DNA of 64,000 bases from Polyangium fumosum (lineage in GTDB: Bacteria > Myxococcota_A > Polyangia > Polyangiales > Polyangiaceae), in contig NZ_SSMQ01000020.1 in NCBI RefSeq assembly GCF_005144585.1, positions 114,045 through 178,044 on the forward strand, given 5' to 3'. The notes under the pieces are model-generated. The model did not search any database. It saw nothing but the letters and a program-made list of their open reading frames with translations, and was not told where the DNA came from. Shown here in pieces: positions 47,306-55,257 of the stretch; position 1 is the stretch's first letter; every line of letters begins with the position of its first letter. Position numbers and translations under genes: made by a program.

Positions 47306-49144
47306 TCAGCGTGGCGCTTCGATCAGCGTACCGCTTCGCGAGATGCGAGCCTTGTGCGGACGCTGTGGATCGGAGAAGTGGAGCACGGGATCACCTGATT
47401 CCACCGTGATGGCGTGCACGGGACGGGTCACGGGGGCCTTTGCGACGAGCTCCTGGGTGCCCTCGGGCGCGTCGAGCGTGAGGGTGAGCTCGTTGCCAGC
47501 TTCATTCGACGTGGCGATGAGGACGGCGCCTTGGGGCAGGACGATGTACGTGACGCCCCCCGGCCTCGTCACGTTCCTCCATGCGCCCTCCGTGCCTGGG
47601 GCCACGGGACGCCGCACGGCTGCGGTGACCGTGGCGCTGGGGTCGAAGTGCAGGGCGAGCATCGTCCCATCCTCGGCGGGTTCGTAGAGCCATAGGTCCT
47701 TCGTGGGGGCGTGGACCTTTCCCTCGCGGAGAAACACCCCGGATGCATCGGCCACGAAGCGGGCGCTGCGACAATCCAGAAGGACGAGGCCGCGCACGCT
47801 CGTGAGCGAGAGGGGGTCGCACCCCTCCGGCGTCGGGCGAACGAGGAACGCCCCTGTGTTCCGGTCCGCGAGGCCGATCGTCGGCCCGCGGAGAAGGGAG
47901 CCTTGTTCGCATCGTCCGTCGGCGAGGCGTTTGCAAAGCGCGTCGTCGAAGAACCTGCCGACGAGGCTGGAGGGAGGGGCGATCGGGGTGATCCGGCGGA
48001 AGTCCTTGATGCATTGGAGCCCCTCGCAGGGGCGCTTCGGAGGCCGGCTCAGATTCCCGACGTAGGTGATCCCAGACGCTTCGGATGGGTCCTCGGGGGG
48101 CACGTCGATCCCTTGGAGCCCTGGGCCCAGGACACCAAACTTCGCCGGGCCCGGCTTGTCGGGCGCGGCGGCGAGCACGTCGCCCTCCCAAGGGAGCACC
48201 GTATTCATCAGCGCGCCCTGGAACATCGGGTCGAACGAGATGAACTCGGCCCCGTAGATCTGTGCCGGCAGGCGGAGGGACACGAACGTGCGTCCATCCT
48301 TCGTGAGGACAGACGCCGTATCGGGTTGTCCCTGGTCGTCCCGCTTGAGCGCATGCAGGATGAACCCGCCCCAGCGCAATGGAGCCTCGAGCGCACGGCG
48401 CACCGGTTGGACGTTGCCCTTTGCGTCGATCGTGGACCACGTCTGCTCGGGTTTTCGTGAAGCAGCCGCCGCGAGGATGACGCCGTCGGCGCGGACGAAC
48501 GCGCGGTCCACCGCCCCCTTCATCGGCACATCGACGAAGGTTTTTCCCCCGTCCTTGGATTGCACGAGCACGCCGCCCCGCGCCGCGACGACAAACACGC
48601 CCGCCGCATCAAAGACCCGGTCGATCCCGGCGACAGGCGTCAGCTTTCCCGCAACGAGGTCGTCGGCGCTCGCAGCACGGAAGGGCGCAAAGCCCTCCTT
48701 CTCGGCGAAGACCTCGCCACTCGAGACCACGCCGACGAAGCGCACCCCTTTCGGGACAAGCCCGCGGACGCCATCCTTCGTCATGACGAGCTGGCCCACG
48801 CGCGAGGAGAGCACGATAGCGCCAGGCTCGATGGCTCTGGCCAGCGTTTCGCCGAGAACCGGGTTGATGGGATGCGAGACGCCATTCACACGAGGTGAGA
48901 CCTCCCAGAGTTCCTGCCGCTTGCTCTCGCGCTCCAGCCAAGGCGCCGCCTCCCCCACGCGCTCGATATGAACGGGCGCATCGGGATCCGGCGGCGTCTC
49001 CGGGAGAGCCGAAGCCACGGCAGGCACCACCTGCACACCGGCAGGCGCAGCGATCGGAGGAACGGTCGCCGCCGGAGGCGACGAGCCACAAGCGACGAGC
49101 AACCCAGCGAGGAGTGAGGCTACGTGCAAGGGACGGTGACGCAC
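47306..49144 (-). CDS. Large lipoprotein with BNR-like motif
   Basis: A 612-residue protein with a signal peptide and lipobox at C19 (LLVAC). After a Pro-rich linker (about 22-60) the sequence is beta-rich throughout. One BNR/Asp-box-like motif is visible (VQSKDGGKTFVDV), and repeated strands of FVxxDxxxxxxG suggest a beta-propeller. A Cys-containing segment (CEGLQC, ALCKRLADGRC) lies in the middle. No catalytic residues are recognised. ATG at 49144 gives a normal lipoprotein start. Confidence 0.7.
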   Translation of the reverse strand: MRHRPLHVASLLAGLLVACGSSPPAATVPPIAAPAGVQVVPAVASALPETPPDPDAPVHIERVGEAAPWLERESKRQELWEVSPRVNGVSHPINPVLGETLARAIEPGAIVLSSRVGQLVMTKDGVRGLVPKGVRFVGVVSSGEVFAEKEGFAPFRAASADDLVAGKLTPVAGIDRVFDAAGVFVVAARGGVLVQSKDGGKTFVDVPMKGAVDRAFVRADGVILAAAASRKPEQTWSTIDAKGNVQPVRRALEAPLRWGGFILHALKRDDQGQPDTASVLTKDGRTFVSLRLPAQIYGAEFISFDPMFQGALMNTVLPWEGDVLAAAPDKPGPAKFGVLGPGLQGIDVPPEDPSEASGITYVGNLSRPPKRPCEGLQCIKDFRRITPIAPPSSLVGRFFDDALCKRLADGRCEQGSLLRGPTIGLADRNTGAFLVRPTPEGCDPLSLTSVRGLVLLDCRSARFVADASGVFLREGKVHAPTKDLWLYEPAEDGTMLALHFDPSATVTAAVRRPVAPGTEGAWRNVTRPGGVTYIVLPQGAVLIATSNEAGNELTLTLDAPEGTQELVAKAPVTRPVHAITVESGDPVLHFSDPQRPHKARISRSGTLIEAPR

Positions 49145-49214
49145 GGCCCGGACCTTCGCACAGGACGCACCGGGTTGGCACGGATTTTCTGGAGGGACGG
49201 GGGCCGCCTGCGCC

Positions 49215-49512
49215 GGGGCGCTGCCCCGGTCCCCGCGGGGGGCTGTCCGCCCCCTCGACCCCGGACCAGCGAGGCGCTGGACCCAGGGTTGAAAAACTGC
49301 GCTTCGCGCAGTTTTTCAAACAGGCCGACGAAGAACCCAGGTCGCCAGCCGAACCAACAGCGCGGCTGTCTTGGTTGGCAACGCCGCTGCGGGTCTTGAC
49401 CGGGCCTGTTCGAGGAACTGCGCATCGCGCAGTTCCTCGAGCTTGGGTCCAGCCCCTGGCTGGTCCGGGTGCAGGGGCGGACAGCCCCTGCTGGGGCCTG
49501 GGGCAAAGCCCC
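49215..49512. repeat. Dispersed double-hairpin element, copy C
   Basis: 298 bp, the same length as copy B and nearly identical in the modules. Left hairpin arms are at 49289-49302 and 49306-49319 with loop TTC instead of TCC. Right hairpin arms are at 49410-49423 and 49427-49440. The core differs more. It lies between two minus-strand genes, upstream of the large lipoprotein start and just after the response-regulator stop. Confidence 0.9.
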
Positions 49513-49530
49513 AGCTCCGCGGCTTCCGCC

Positions 49531-50898
49531 TCAATCCGACGTGTCGTCAGCGAGGTATTTGGCGAGTGTCTTGACGTCGATGCCCAGGCGATCGGCGGTG
49601 CGTGATTTGTTGCTGCCGAGCTCGGTGAGGGCCCAGCGGGCGTAACGTTGTTGCAATTCGCGCAGGGGCAGCACGGGGCCGGCGAAATGGGGGGCTTGGG
49701 CGTCGCCTGTGGCTGCGTGCGGCAGCGCTGCGTCGGCGAACTGTGCTTCGGCCTCGCGGCCGAGCAAGACGAGACGCTCGACGGCGTGCGCGAGCTCGCG
49801 CACGTTGCCGGGCCAGGGATAGTCCAGCATCGAAAGCAGACACTCGCGGGAGAGACGCTCGACGCGGGAGGTGGGGTGGCGCGCGCGTGCTTTGGCGAGC
49901 AGCTCGGCGGCGAGCTCGGGGAGGTCCTCGCGACGCTCGCGCAGGGGGGGCACGTGGACGGGGACGACGTCGAGCCGGTAGAGCAGATCTTCGCGAAAGA
50001 GACCTTCGGCGACGCGGCGGCGCAGGTCGCGGTGCGTGGCTGCGACGATTCGTACGTCGATGGGCGTCTCTTTTGTCGCGCCGACGGGGCGGACGACGCG
50101 CCGTTCGAGCACGTCGAGCAATTTTGCTTGCAGGGCTGGCGCCATTTCGCCGATCTCGTCGAGGAACATGGTCCCGCCTTCGGCCTCGGCGAAGAGGCCG
50201 AGGCGGCGTGTGGTTGCGCCGGTGAATGCGCCTTTGGCGTGGCCGAAGAGCTCGCTTTCGAGGAGCGGATCGGGCAGCGCGGCGCAGTTGACCGTCACGA
50301 AGGGGCCCCGCGTGCGGCCGCTCTCGGCGTGCAGGTACCGGGCGAGCAGGCCTTTCCCTGCGCCTGTGGGCCCCATGAGCAGCACGGGGGCGTCGCTCGG
50401 CGCCACCCGGGCGAGCACGTCGAGCGCGGCGCGCATGGCTGGGCTCCGCGCGATGATGCCTGCCTTCGTGGCCTCGTCGCGCAGCGATTTTCGGAGCGTC
50501 CGGGCCTCGCGCCGCACGCGTGACTCGTCGAGGGCGCGGCCCAGGTACACGACGAGCTCGTCGAGCTTGAAGGGTTTCGTCAGGTAATGGTATGCGCCGC
50601 GCCGGATCGATTCGATCGCGGTCTCCAGGGCGCCGTAGGCGGTCATCACGAGGACCGGCAGATCTGGCACGGCGCGGCGCGCGGCGGTCAGGAGCTCGAT
50701 GCCGTCCATCCCGGGCATGCGTAGGTCCGTCACGAGCGCGTCGACCGGCTCTGCCTCGATGCGCGCGAGGGCCTGCTTGCCTGTGGCCACGGCGAATGCG
50801 GAGATTCCGTGATCGGCGAGCCCGTCGGCGAGCATCTCGGCCATTTCGAGCTTGTCGTCCACGATGACGACGTGCGGGGCGTGGGATTGATCAGGCAT
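49531..50898 (-). CDS. Sigma-54-dependent response regulator (NtrC family)
   Basis: A 455-residue regulator. The receiver domain has phosphoacceptor D58 (ALVTDLRMPG), T84 and K108. The AAA+ domain has Walker A GPTGAGKG (176-183), the sigma-54 contact loop GAFTGA (223-228) and Walker B TMFLDEIG (243-250). The C-terminal Fis-type helix-turn-helix ends at about 450 (NKSRTADRLGIDVKTLAKYL). It activates sigma-54 RNA polymerase from upstream sites. The gene overlaps the histidine-kinase stop by 8 bp. The region between that kinase and the RND operon holds candidate binding sites and -24/-12 promoters. Confidence 0.95.
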   Translation of the reverse strand: MPDQSHAPHVVIVDDKLEMAEMLADGLADHGISAFAVATGKQALARIEAEPVDALVTDLRMPGMDGIELLTAARRAVPDLPVLVMTAYGALETAIESIRRGAYHYLTKPFKLDELVVYLGRALDESRVRREARTLRKSLRDEATKAGIIARSPAMRAALDVLARVAPSDAPVLLMGPTGAGKGLLARYLHAESGRTRGPFVTVNCAALPDPLLESELFGHAKGAFTGATTRRLGLFAEAEGGTMFLDEIGEMAPALQAKLLDVLERRVVRPVGATKETPIDVRIVAATHRDLRRRVAEGLFREDLLYRLDVVPVHVPPLRERREDLPELAAELLAKARARHPTSRVERLSRECLLSMLDYPWPGNVRELAHAVERLVLLGREAEAQFADAALPHAATGDAQAPHFAGPVLPLRELQQRYARWALTELGSNKSRTADRLGIDVKTLAKYLADDTSD

Positions 50899-52453
50899 CG
50901 GAGCACTCCTTGCCTTGGGCGGGTACGTGAATGCGCGCGCGGGTGCCGCCGCCCTCGTGGGGCTCGAGCACGAGCGAGCCGCGGTGGATGTTCACGATCT
51001 CGTGGACGATCGCGAGGCCGAGGCCCGAGCCTGCGGCCTTCGTCGTGAAAAAGGGCTCGGTCGCGCGGGCGATGTCCTCGGGCCGGATGCCGGCGCCGCG
51101 GTCCTCGACGACGAAATCGACGCCCGCGTCCGCGCTGCGCACCGAGAGCGCGACCTGCATTCCGGGGCCGCTCGCCTCGCAGGCATTGAGCAGGAGGTTC
51201 ACGACGGCGTGTTCGAGCAGGCGCAGATCTCCCGCGAGCGTGGGCAAATCGTCTTCCACCGCCGTCACGAGCACGACCCGCGCGGCGACGAACCGGTGTT
51301 CGACGAGGCGCAACGCCCCGTGCGCGACGTCGCCTGGGTCGACGGGGCGCAAGGAGGGGGAGCCGCCGCGGGCGAGGTCGAGGAAGCCTCGCACGACCTG
51401 GGTGATGCGATCGGCCTGCTCGCCTATGGTGCGCACCGCGCGCGCCGCTTTCGGATCCTCGCCGACGCGGCCCGCGAGCTGCTCGGCGCGGCCGACGATG
51501 ACCCCGAGCGGCGTGGAGATCTCGTGGGCGATCCCCATGGCCAGCGTGCCCGTCGTGGCGGCGCGGCTCGCCCGCGCGAGCCGCTCGTCGCTCGTGCGGA
51601 CCAGCGCGGCGAGGGCGAGCTGCTTTTCGAGCTCGAGCTCGCGCCGCTGCCGCCGCAGGGCCGTCGCGCCGAACGCGACGATGAGCGCGCACGGCACGAG
51701 CACGCCGAGGAGCAGGCGGCCGCGGGCCCGCTCCCAGCGGTCTCGCTCCTGCGACGCGCTCGCCACGACGGCCGTGGTCCATCGGCCGAGCGTCCCTGTG
51801 TCCGTGGCGTCCACCGCGGCCACGGCCCTTCGGTCCGGCAGCCCGAGCGCGACCGCGTCGTCTCGCTCGATCCGCGTCGTGTCGTGGCCCTCGTTCGCCG
51901 CGCGCGTGAGCGGATCACTCCGGATCTGCCGCCCGTCGGCCGCTTGCCATAACTCCTCGTCGGGCGGGCGGACGAGGACCACGAGCTCGTCCGGGCGCTC
52001 GATCCGCGCCGAGGGGCCCATGACCCACGCGACGGGCACCGTCAGCTCGACGGTGCGCCCTTCGGTCGAGGGCACGAGCACCGACATCGTCCGCGGCGGG
52101 TGGGGGCTCGGCGCGCTCTCCGACGAACGCACCTCGATGCTCGGGTAGGCCTTTCGCATGCCCTCCGAGGGTCCGTGGCCGGCCGAGACGTCGTCCGCCA
52201 CGAGCAGGGCGTCACGCCGCACCGCCGCGAGCCGCGCCGCGAGCTCGTCCGAAAGCAGGAGCGCGAGCATCTGCTGCTGCCGCGTGAGGGCGACGAGCGC
52301 GCCTTCGTACTCGCGTTGCTCGTCGAGCAGCGCGAGCGTCGTGATCGCGAGGACCGCGAGCGCCGCCGTCCAGACGAGCCAGCCGCGCCGGATCGATCGC
52401 GCGAGCCGCGCGGGGAGCGTCCGGAGGGGGAGGAGAGGCGAGGGGGAGCGCAT
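50891..52453 (-). CDS. Membrane-bound sensor histidine kinase (partner of the sigma-54 regulator)
   Basis: A 520-residue kinase. Two membrane helices (about 25-43 and 247-266) bracket a ~200-residue extracytoplasmic sensor domain of unrecognised fold. The H box is MGIAHEISTPLG with phospho-accepting H310, the N box is NLLLNACEAS, and the G boxes are VEDRGAGI and GSGLGLAI. ATG at 52453 lies 24 nt after the predicted start of transcription from a -24/-12 site. It should phosphorylate the downstream-encoded regulator. Confidence 0.92.
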   Translation of the reverse strand: MRSPSPLLPLRTLPARLARSIRRGWLVWTAALAVLAITTLALLDEQREYEGALVALTRQQQMLALLLSDELAARLAAVRRDALLVADDVSAGHGPSEGMRKAYPSIEVRSSESAPSPHPPRTMSVLVPSTEGRTVELTVPVAWVMGPSARIERPDELVVLVRPPDEELWQAADGRQIRSDPLTRAANEGHDTTRIERDDAVALGLPDRRAVAAVDATDTGTLGRWTTAVVASASQERDRWERARGRLLLGVLVPCALIVAFGATALRRQRRELELEKQLALAALVRTSDERLARASRAATTGTLAMGIAHEISTPLGVIVGRAEQLAGRVGEDPKAARAVRTIGEQADRITQVVRGFLDLARGGSPSLRPVDPGDVAHGALRLVEHRFVAARVVLVTAVEDDLPTLAGDLRLLEHAVVNLLLNACEASGPGMQVALSVRSADAGVDFVVEDRGAGIRPEDIARATEPFFTTKAAGSGLGLAIVHEIVNIHRGSLVLEPHEGGGTRARIHVPAQGKECSDA

Positions 52454-52487
52454 GGCGAGGGCGTGTTCCCGCGGTGGATCTGCCGCG

Positions 52488-52503
52488 TGCAGCGCGCGTG
52501 CCA
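52488..52503 (-). promoter_or_regulatory. Putative sigma-54 promoter for the histidine kinase operon
   Basis: On the minus strand TGGCACG (52503-52497), 4 bp, CTGCA (52492-52488). This matches the -24/-12 consensus TGGCACG-N4-TTGCA in 11 of 12 defined positions with correct GG-to-GC spacing. Transcription would start near 52477, 24 nt before the ATG. Confidence 0.6.
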
Positions 52504-52547
52504 CCGGGAGCGGGGCTCTATCCTGCGCGGGACCGGGAGCGCATGCA

Positions 52548-52582
52548 GGGAGAAATTCCCACCCCGGCTGGGAAATTTTCCC
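52548..52582. promoter_or_regulatory. Paired near-palindromes: candidate activator binding sites
   Basis: GGGAGAAATTCCC (52548-52560) and GGGAAATTTTCCC (52570-52582) are near-palindromes whose centres lie 22 bp apart, about two helical turns. They stand between two opposed -24/-12-like sites, 60-90 bp from each, where enhancer sites of NtrC-type activators are usually found. Confidence 0.55.
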
Positions 52583-52637
52583 ATCCCGTGGCCAGGGTCG
52601 ACCTCCGGATCTCCAGCGATTCGGCGCGTCAGACCCG

Positions 52638-52654
52638 TTGGCATCGTTGGTGCT
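52638..52654 (+). promoter_or_regulatory. Putative sigma-54 promoter for the RND efflux operon
   Basis: TTGGCATCGTTGGTGCT: TGGCA and TGC are conserved and the GG (52640-52641) to GC (52652-52653) spacing is correct. Transcription would start near 52665, only 2 nt before the ATG at 52667 and 38 nt before the alternative ATG at 52703, so either the mRNA is almost leaderless or the later start is used. Confidence 0.45.
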
Positions 52655-52666
52655 CCTACGGCCGCC

Positions 52667-54085
52667 ATGCTTCACGGGGATCGCGCCGTACGGCGGCGAT
52701 GGATGGCTCTGCTTTCGCTCGGCCTGCTGCTCGCGCCGCGGGGGTCGTCCGCGCAGGAGGCCGCCGCCGCTGCCGAAGCGGCGGGCGTGCGGGCCTTTTC
52801 GCTGCACGAGGCGATCACGTATGCCGAGAAGCGGAATCCGGATCTCCTCGTGACGCGGGCGCGGGTGCAGGCGGCGCGCGCCGCGGCGCTCGTGCCTCGG
52901 GCGCAGTGGCTTCCTTCCGTCGGCGCGACCGCCCAGATCATCGGCTCGACGGTCAACAACTCCACGGCGACTGTCCTTTCGAACCCTCGCGTCGATCTTC
53001 CGCGGATCGGCGCGACCCGCATCTCGGCCGAGCCGGACTTCACGCCCTACGCCTCGACGCTCGTCGCCGTGGGCATGCGGCAGGAGCTCTTCGATTTCGG
53101 CCGGATCGCCGCGCAGACGGCGGCCCTCGACGCGCAGGCCGAGCTCGAACGGCAGCGGGCCGAGGGCGCCAAGCTCGACGTGGCCTTGCGGGTCACCGAG
53201 GCCTACTGGGCCGTGCGCGCGGCGAAATCGGTCGCGCGTGCCGCCGACGAAGCCGCGGGCCGGGCCGCGGCGCATCGGGACGCGGCGCGCGCGGGCGTCG
53301 GCGCAGGCCTTCGAACGCCGGTGGATCTCGCCCGCGCCGAGGCCGAGGTCGCGCGGTTCGAGGTCGCGAAGGTGCGGGCCCAGGGCTCGCTCGCCGCCGC
53401 GCAGGCGGTGTTCGCGGCCGTCGTGGGCGTGCCCGACGCGGCGCTCGACGCAGGCGACGAGGCGAGCGAGGACGAGGCGCCCGGAGCCCTCGACGAGCTG
53501 CTCGAACGCGCGCGGGAAGGCAGCGCCGAGATCCACGAGGCCAAGGCGCGGGTCGACCTCGCGAAGGCCGAGACGCGCGCGGCCGCGGCGCTGATGCGCC
53601 CCGACCTCTTCCTGACCGCCGCGATCTCGGGGCGCGCGGGCGGCGCGACGCCGTCGAACGGCTCGACCGTGGGCGGGCACGGCTTCGCGCCGCTCGTGCC
53701 GAACTGGGACGTGGGCGTGGTGCTGAGCGTCCCGATCTACGATCCGGTGCTCGTGGCCCGGCGCGACGCGCTGCGCGAGGTCGAGGACGTGCGCGAGGCG
53801 GAGCTCCAGGCGACGCGCGTGATGCAGGAGGCGGCCGTGCGGCAAGCCCACCTCGGCCTCGTCGCCGCGCGCCAGGCGCTCGCGGCCCTCTCGCGCGCGG
53901 CGGCCGCCGCGCGGGCGAACCACGAGCAGGCCGAGGCGCGGTTCAAGGCCGGCCTCGGGACGATGCTGGAGCTCGTCGACGCCGAGGCCTTGCGGGTCGA
54001 GGCCGAGGTCGAGCGGGCGGTCGGCGGGTTTGCCGTGGCCCGGGCGCGGGCCGCGCTCCAGCGGGCCGTGGCGGAGGTGCGCTGA
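52667..54085 (+). CDS. TolC-like outer-membrane efflux protein
   Basis: A 472-residue outer-membrane factor. The signal peptide starts either at 52667 (basic RAVRRRW followed by MALLSLGLLLAP) or at 52703. The mature protein has the two-repeat OEP pattern of long helices and short strands: FSLHEAITYAEKRNPDL, MRQELFDFGR, AGLRTPVDLARAEAEVARFEV and, in repeat 2, LSVPIYDPVLVARRDA and AGLGTMLELVDAEALRVEAEVE. It forms the exit duct of a tripartite pump with the next two genes; the stop overlaps the next start (TGATG). Confidence 0.9.
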   Translation: MLHGDRAVRRRWMALLSLGLLLAPRGSSAQEAAAAAEAAGVRAFSLHEAITYAEKRNPDLLVTRARVQAARAAALVPRAQWLPSVGATAQIIGSTVNNSTATVLSNPRVDLPRIGATRISAEPDFTPYASTLVAVGMRQELFDFGRIAAQTAALDAQAELERQRAEGAKLDVALRVTEAYWAVRAAKSVARAADEAAGRAAAHRDAARAGVGAGLRTPVDLARAEAEVARFEVAKVRAQGSLAAAQAVFAAVVGVPDAALDAGDEASEDEAPGALDELLERAREGSAEIHEAKARVDLAKAETRAAAALMRPDLFLTAAISGRAGGATPSNGSTVGGHGFAPLVPNWDVGVVLSVPIYDPVLVARRDALREVEDVREAELQATRVMQEAAVRQAHLGLVAARQALAALSRAAAAARANHEQAEARFKAGLGTMLELVDAEALRVEAEVERAVGGFAVARARAALQRAVAEVR

Positions 54086-55257
54086 TGAAGCCGATGGATC
54101 GGCGGGTGATCGGGGCGCTCGGCGCGACGCTTTTCGTGGCGCTCGGGGGAGGCGCGGCGCTGCTCGTCCGGGCGAATTCGTCGGACGTGACGCCGCTCTC
54201 GGCGCAGCCGAAGGGCGCGACCGTGGTGCCGGCGCGCGAGGCGACGTACCGGCCGACGCGGCGCTTCGTGGGCACGCTCGCGCCGTGGCAGGAGGCGAAC
54301 GTCGGCCCGCAGCTCGTCGCGGCCTATGTCGAGACGGTGCTCGTGCGGCCGGGCGACAGCGTCAAGCGCGGGCAGGTGCTCGCGACGCTCGATTGCCGGA
54401 GCGCGTCCACGGGGAGCCAAAGCGTCGCGATGCAAGCGCGTGCGCTCGATCAGCGGCAGCGGGCCATCGCGAGCGAGGCGGCGCGGGTGCAGGGCCTCGT
54501 CGACGACGGATTCGTCTCGAAGAACGAGGCCGAGCAAAAGGCCGCGCAGAGCGCCGCGGCCGAGGCGCAGCTCCGGGCGCTCCGGGCCGAGCTCGCGGGC
54601 AAGGCGCTCGAGGTGAACGATTGCGTATTGAAGGCGCCGTTCGACGGGGAGATCACCCGGCGCAACCTCGATCCCGGCACGTTCGTCCGCCCCGGCACGG
54701 CGCTCGTCTCGATGGTCGATCGCGCCATCATCCGCGTCACGGCCGACGTCCCCGAGGTCGATTTCCAGGCGGTCACGCCGGGCGCCGAGGTCAAGCTCCG
54801 CCTGCTCGCGACGGGGAAAGAAATGGCGGCGCGTGTCGCGCGGCGCTCCCCGGCGGCGGATCCGGTGACCCGCACGCTGCACGTCGAAATCGACGTGCCC
54901 GACCCGGAGCGCACGCTGCCCGTGGGGACCACGGCCGAGGTCTTCACCGAGGTCGGCGCGCCCGCGCCCGCCATCGAGCTGCCCCTGCGCGCGGCGACGG
55001 TGCGCGGCTCGAAGGCGACCGTCGTCATCCTCGAGGGCGAGATCGCGCGAAAGGCCACGGTGCGTGTCCTCGGCGAGACCGGAAAGAGCCTCTTCGTCGA
55101 GCCCTCGATCTTGCCCGGCTCGCTCCTCGTGCTCGAAGGCCGCGCGCAGATCCGCAATGGCGACGTGGTGCGCGCGAAGGTCGAAGGCTCCGCCGCGCCC
55201 GTGCCGTCCCTCGTGCCCGTCTCCACGCCGGCGCCCTCGGGAGGGGCGGTCCGATGA
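54085..55257 (+). CDS. RND efflux periplasmic adaptor (membrane fusion protein)
   Basis: A 390-residue HlyD/AcrA-type adaptor with one N-terminal hydrophobic helix (about 8-28) but no lipobox. It shows the lipoyl half-motifs PQLVAAYVETVLVRPGDSVKRGQVLATLD and VLKAPFDGEITRRNLDPGTFVRPG (key residues G-D-x-V-x-x-G and A-P-x-D-G-x-I), a coiled-coil hairpin between, then the beta-barrel domain (VTADVPEVDFQAVTPG) and membrane-proximal strands. It connects the inner-membrane pump to the outer-membrane factor. The start is coupled to the preceding stop. Confidence 0.92.
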   Translation: MKPMDRRVIGALGATLFVALGGGAALLVRANSSDVTPLSAQPKGATVVPAREATYRPTRRFVGTLAPWQEANVGPQLVAAYVETVLVRPGDSVKRGQVLATLDCRSASTGSQSVAMQARALDQRQRAIASEAARVQGLVDDGFVSKNEAEQKAAQSAAAEAQLRALRAELAGKALEVNDCVLKAPFDGEITRRNLDPGTFVRPGTALVSMVDRAIIRVTADVPEVDFQAVTPGAEVKLRLLATGKEMAARVARRSPAADPVTRTLHVEIDVPDPERTLPVGTTAEVFTEVGAPAPAIELPLRAATVRGSKATVVILEGEIARKATVRVLGETGKSLFVEPSILPGSLLVLEGRAQIRNGDVVRAKVEGSAAPVPSLVPVSTPAPSGGAVR

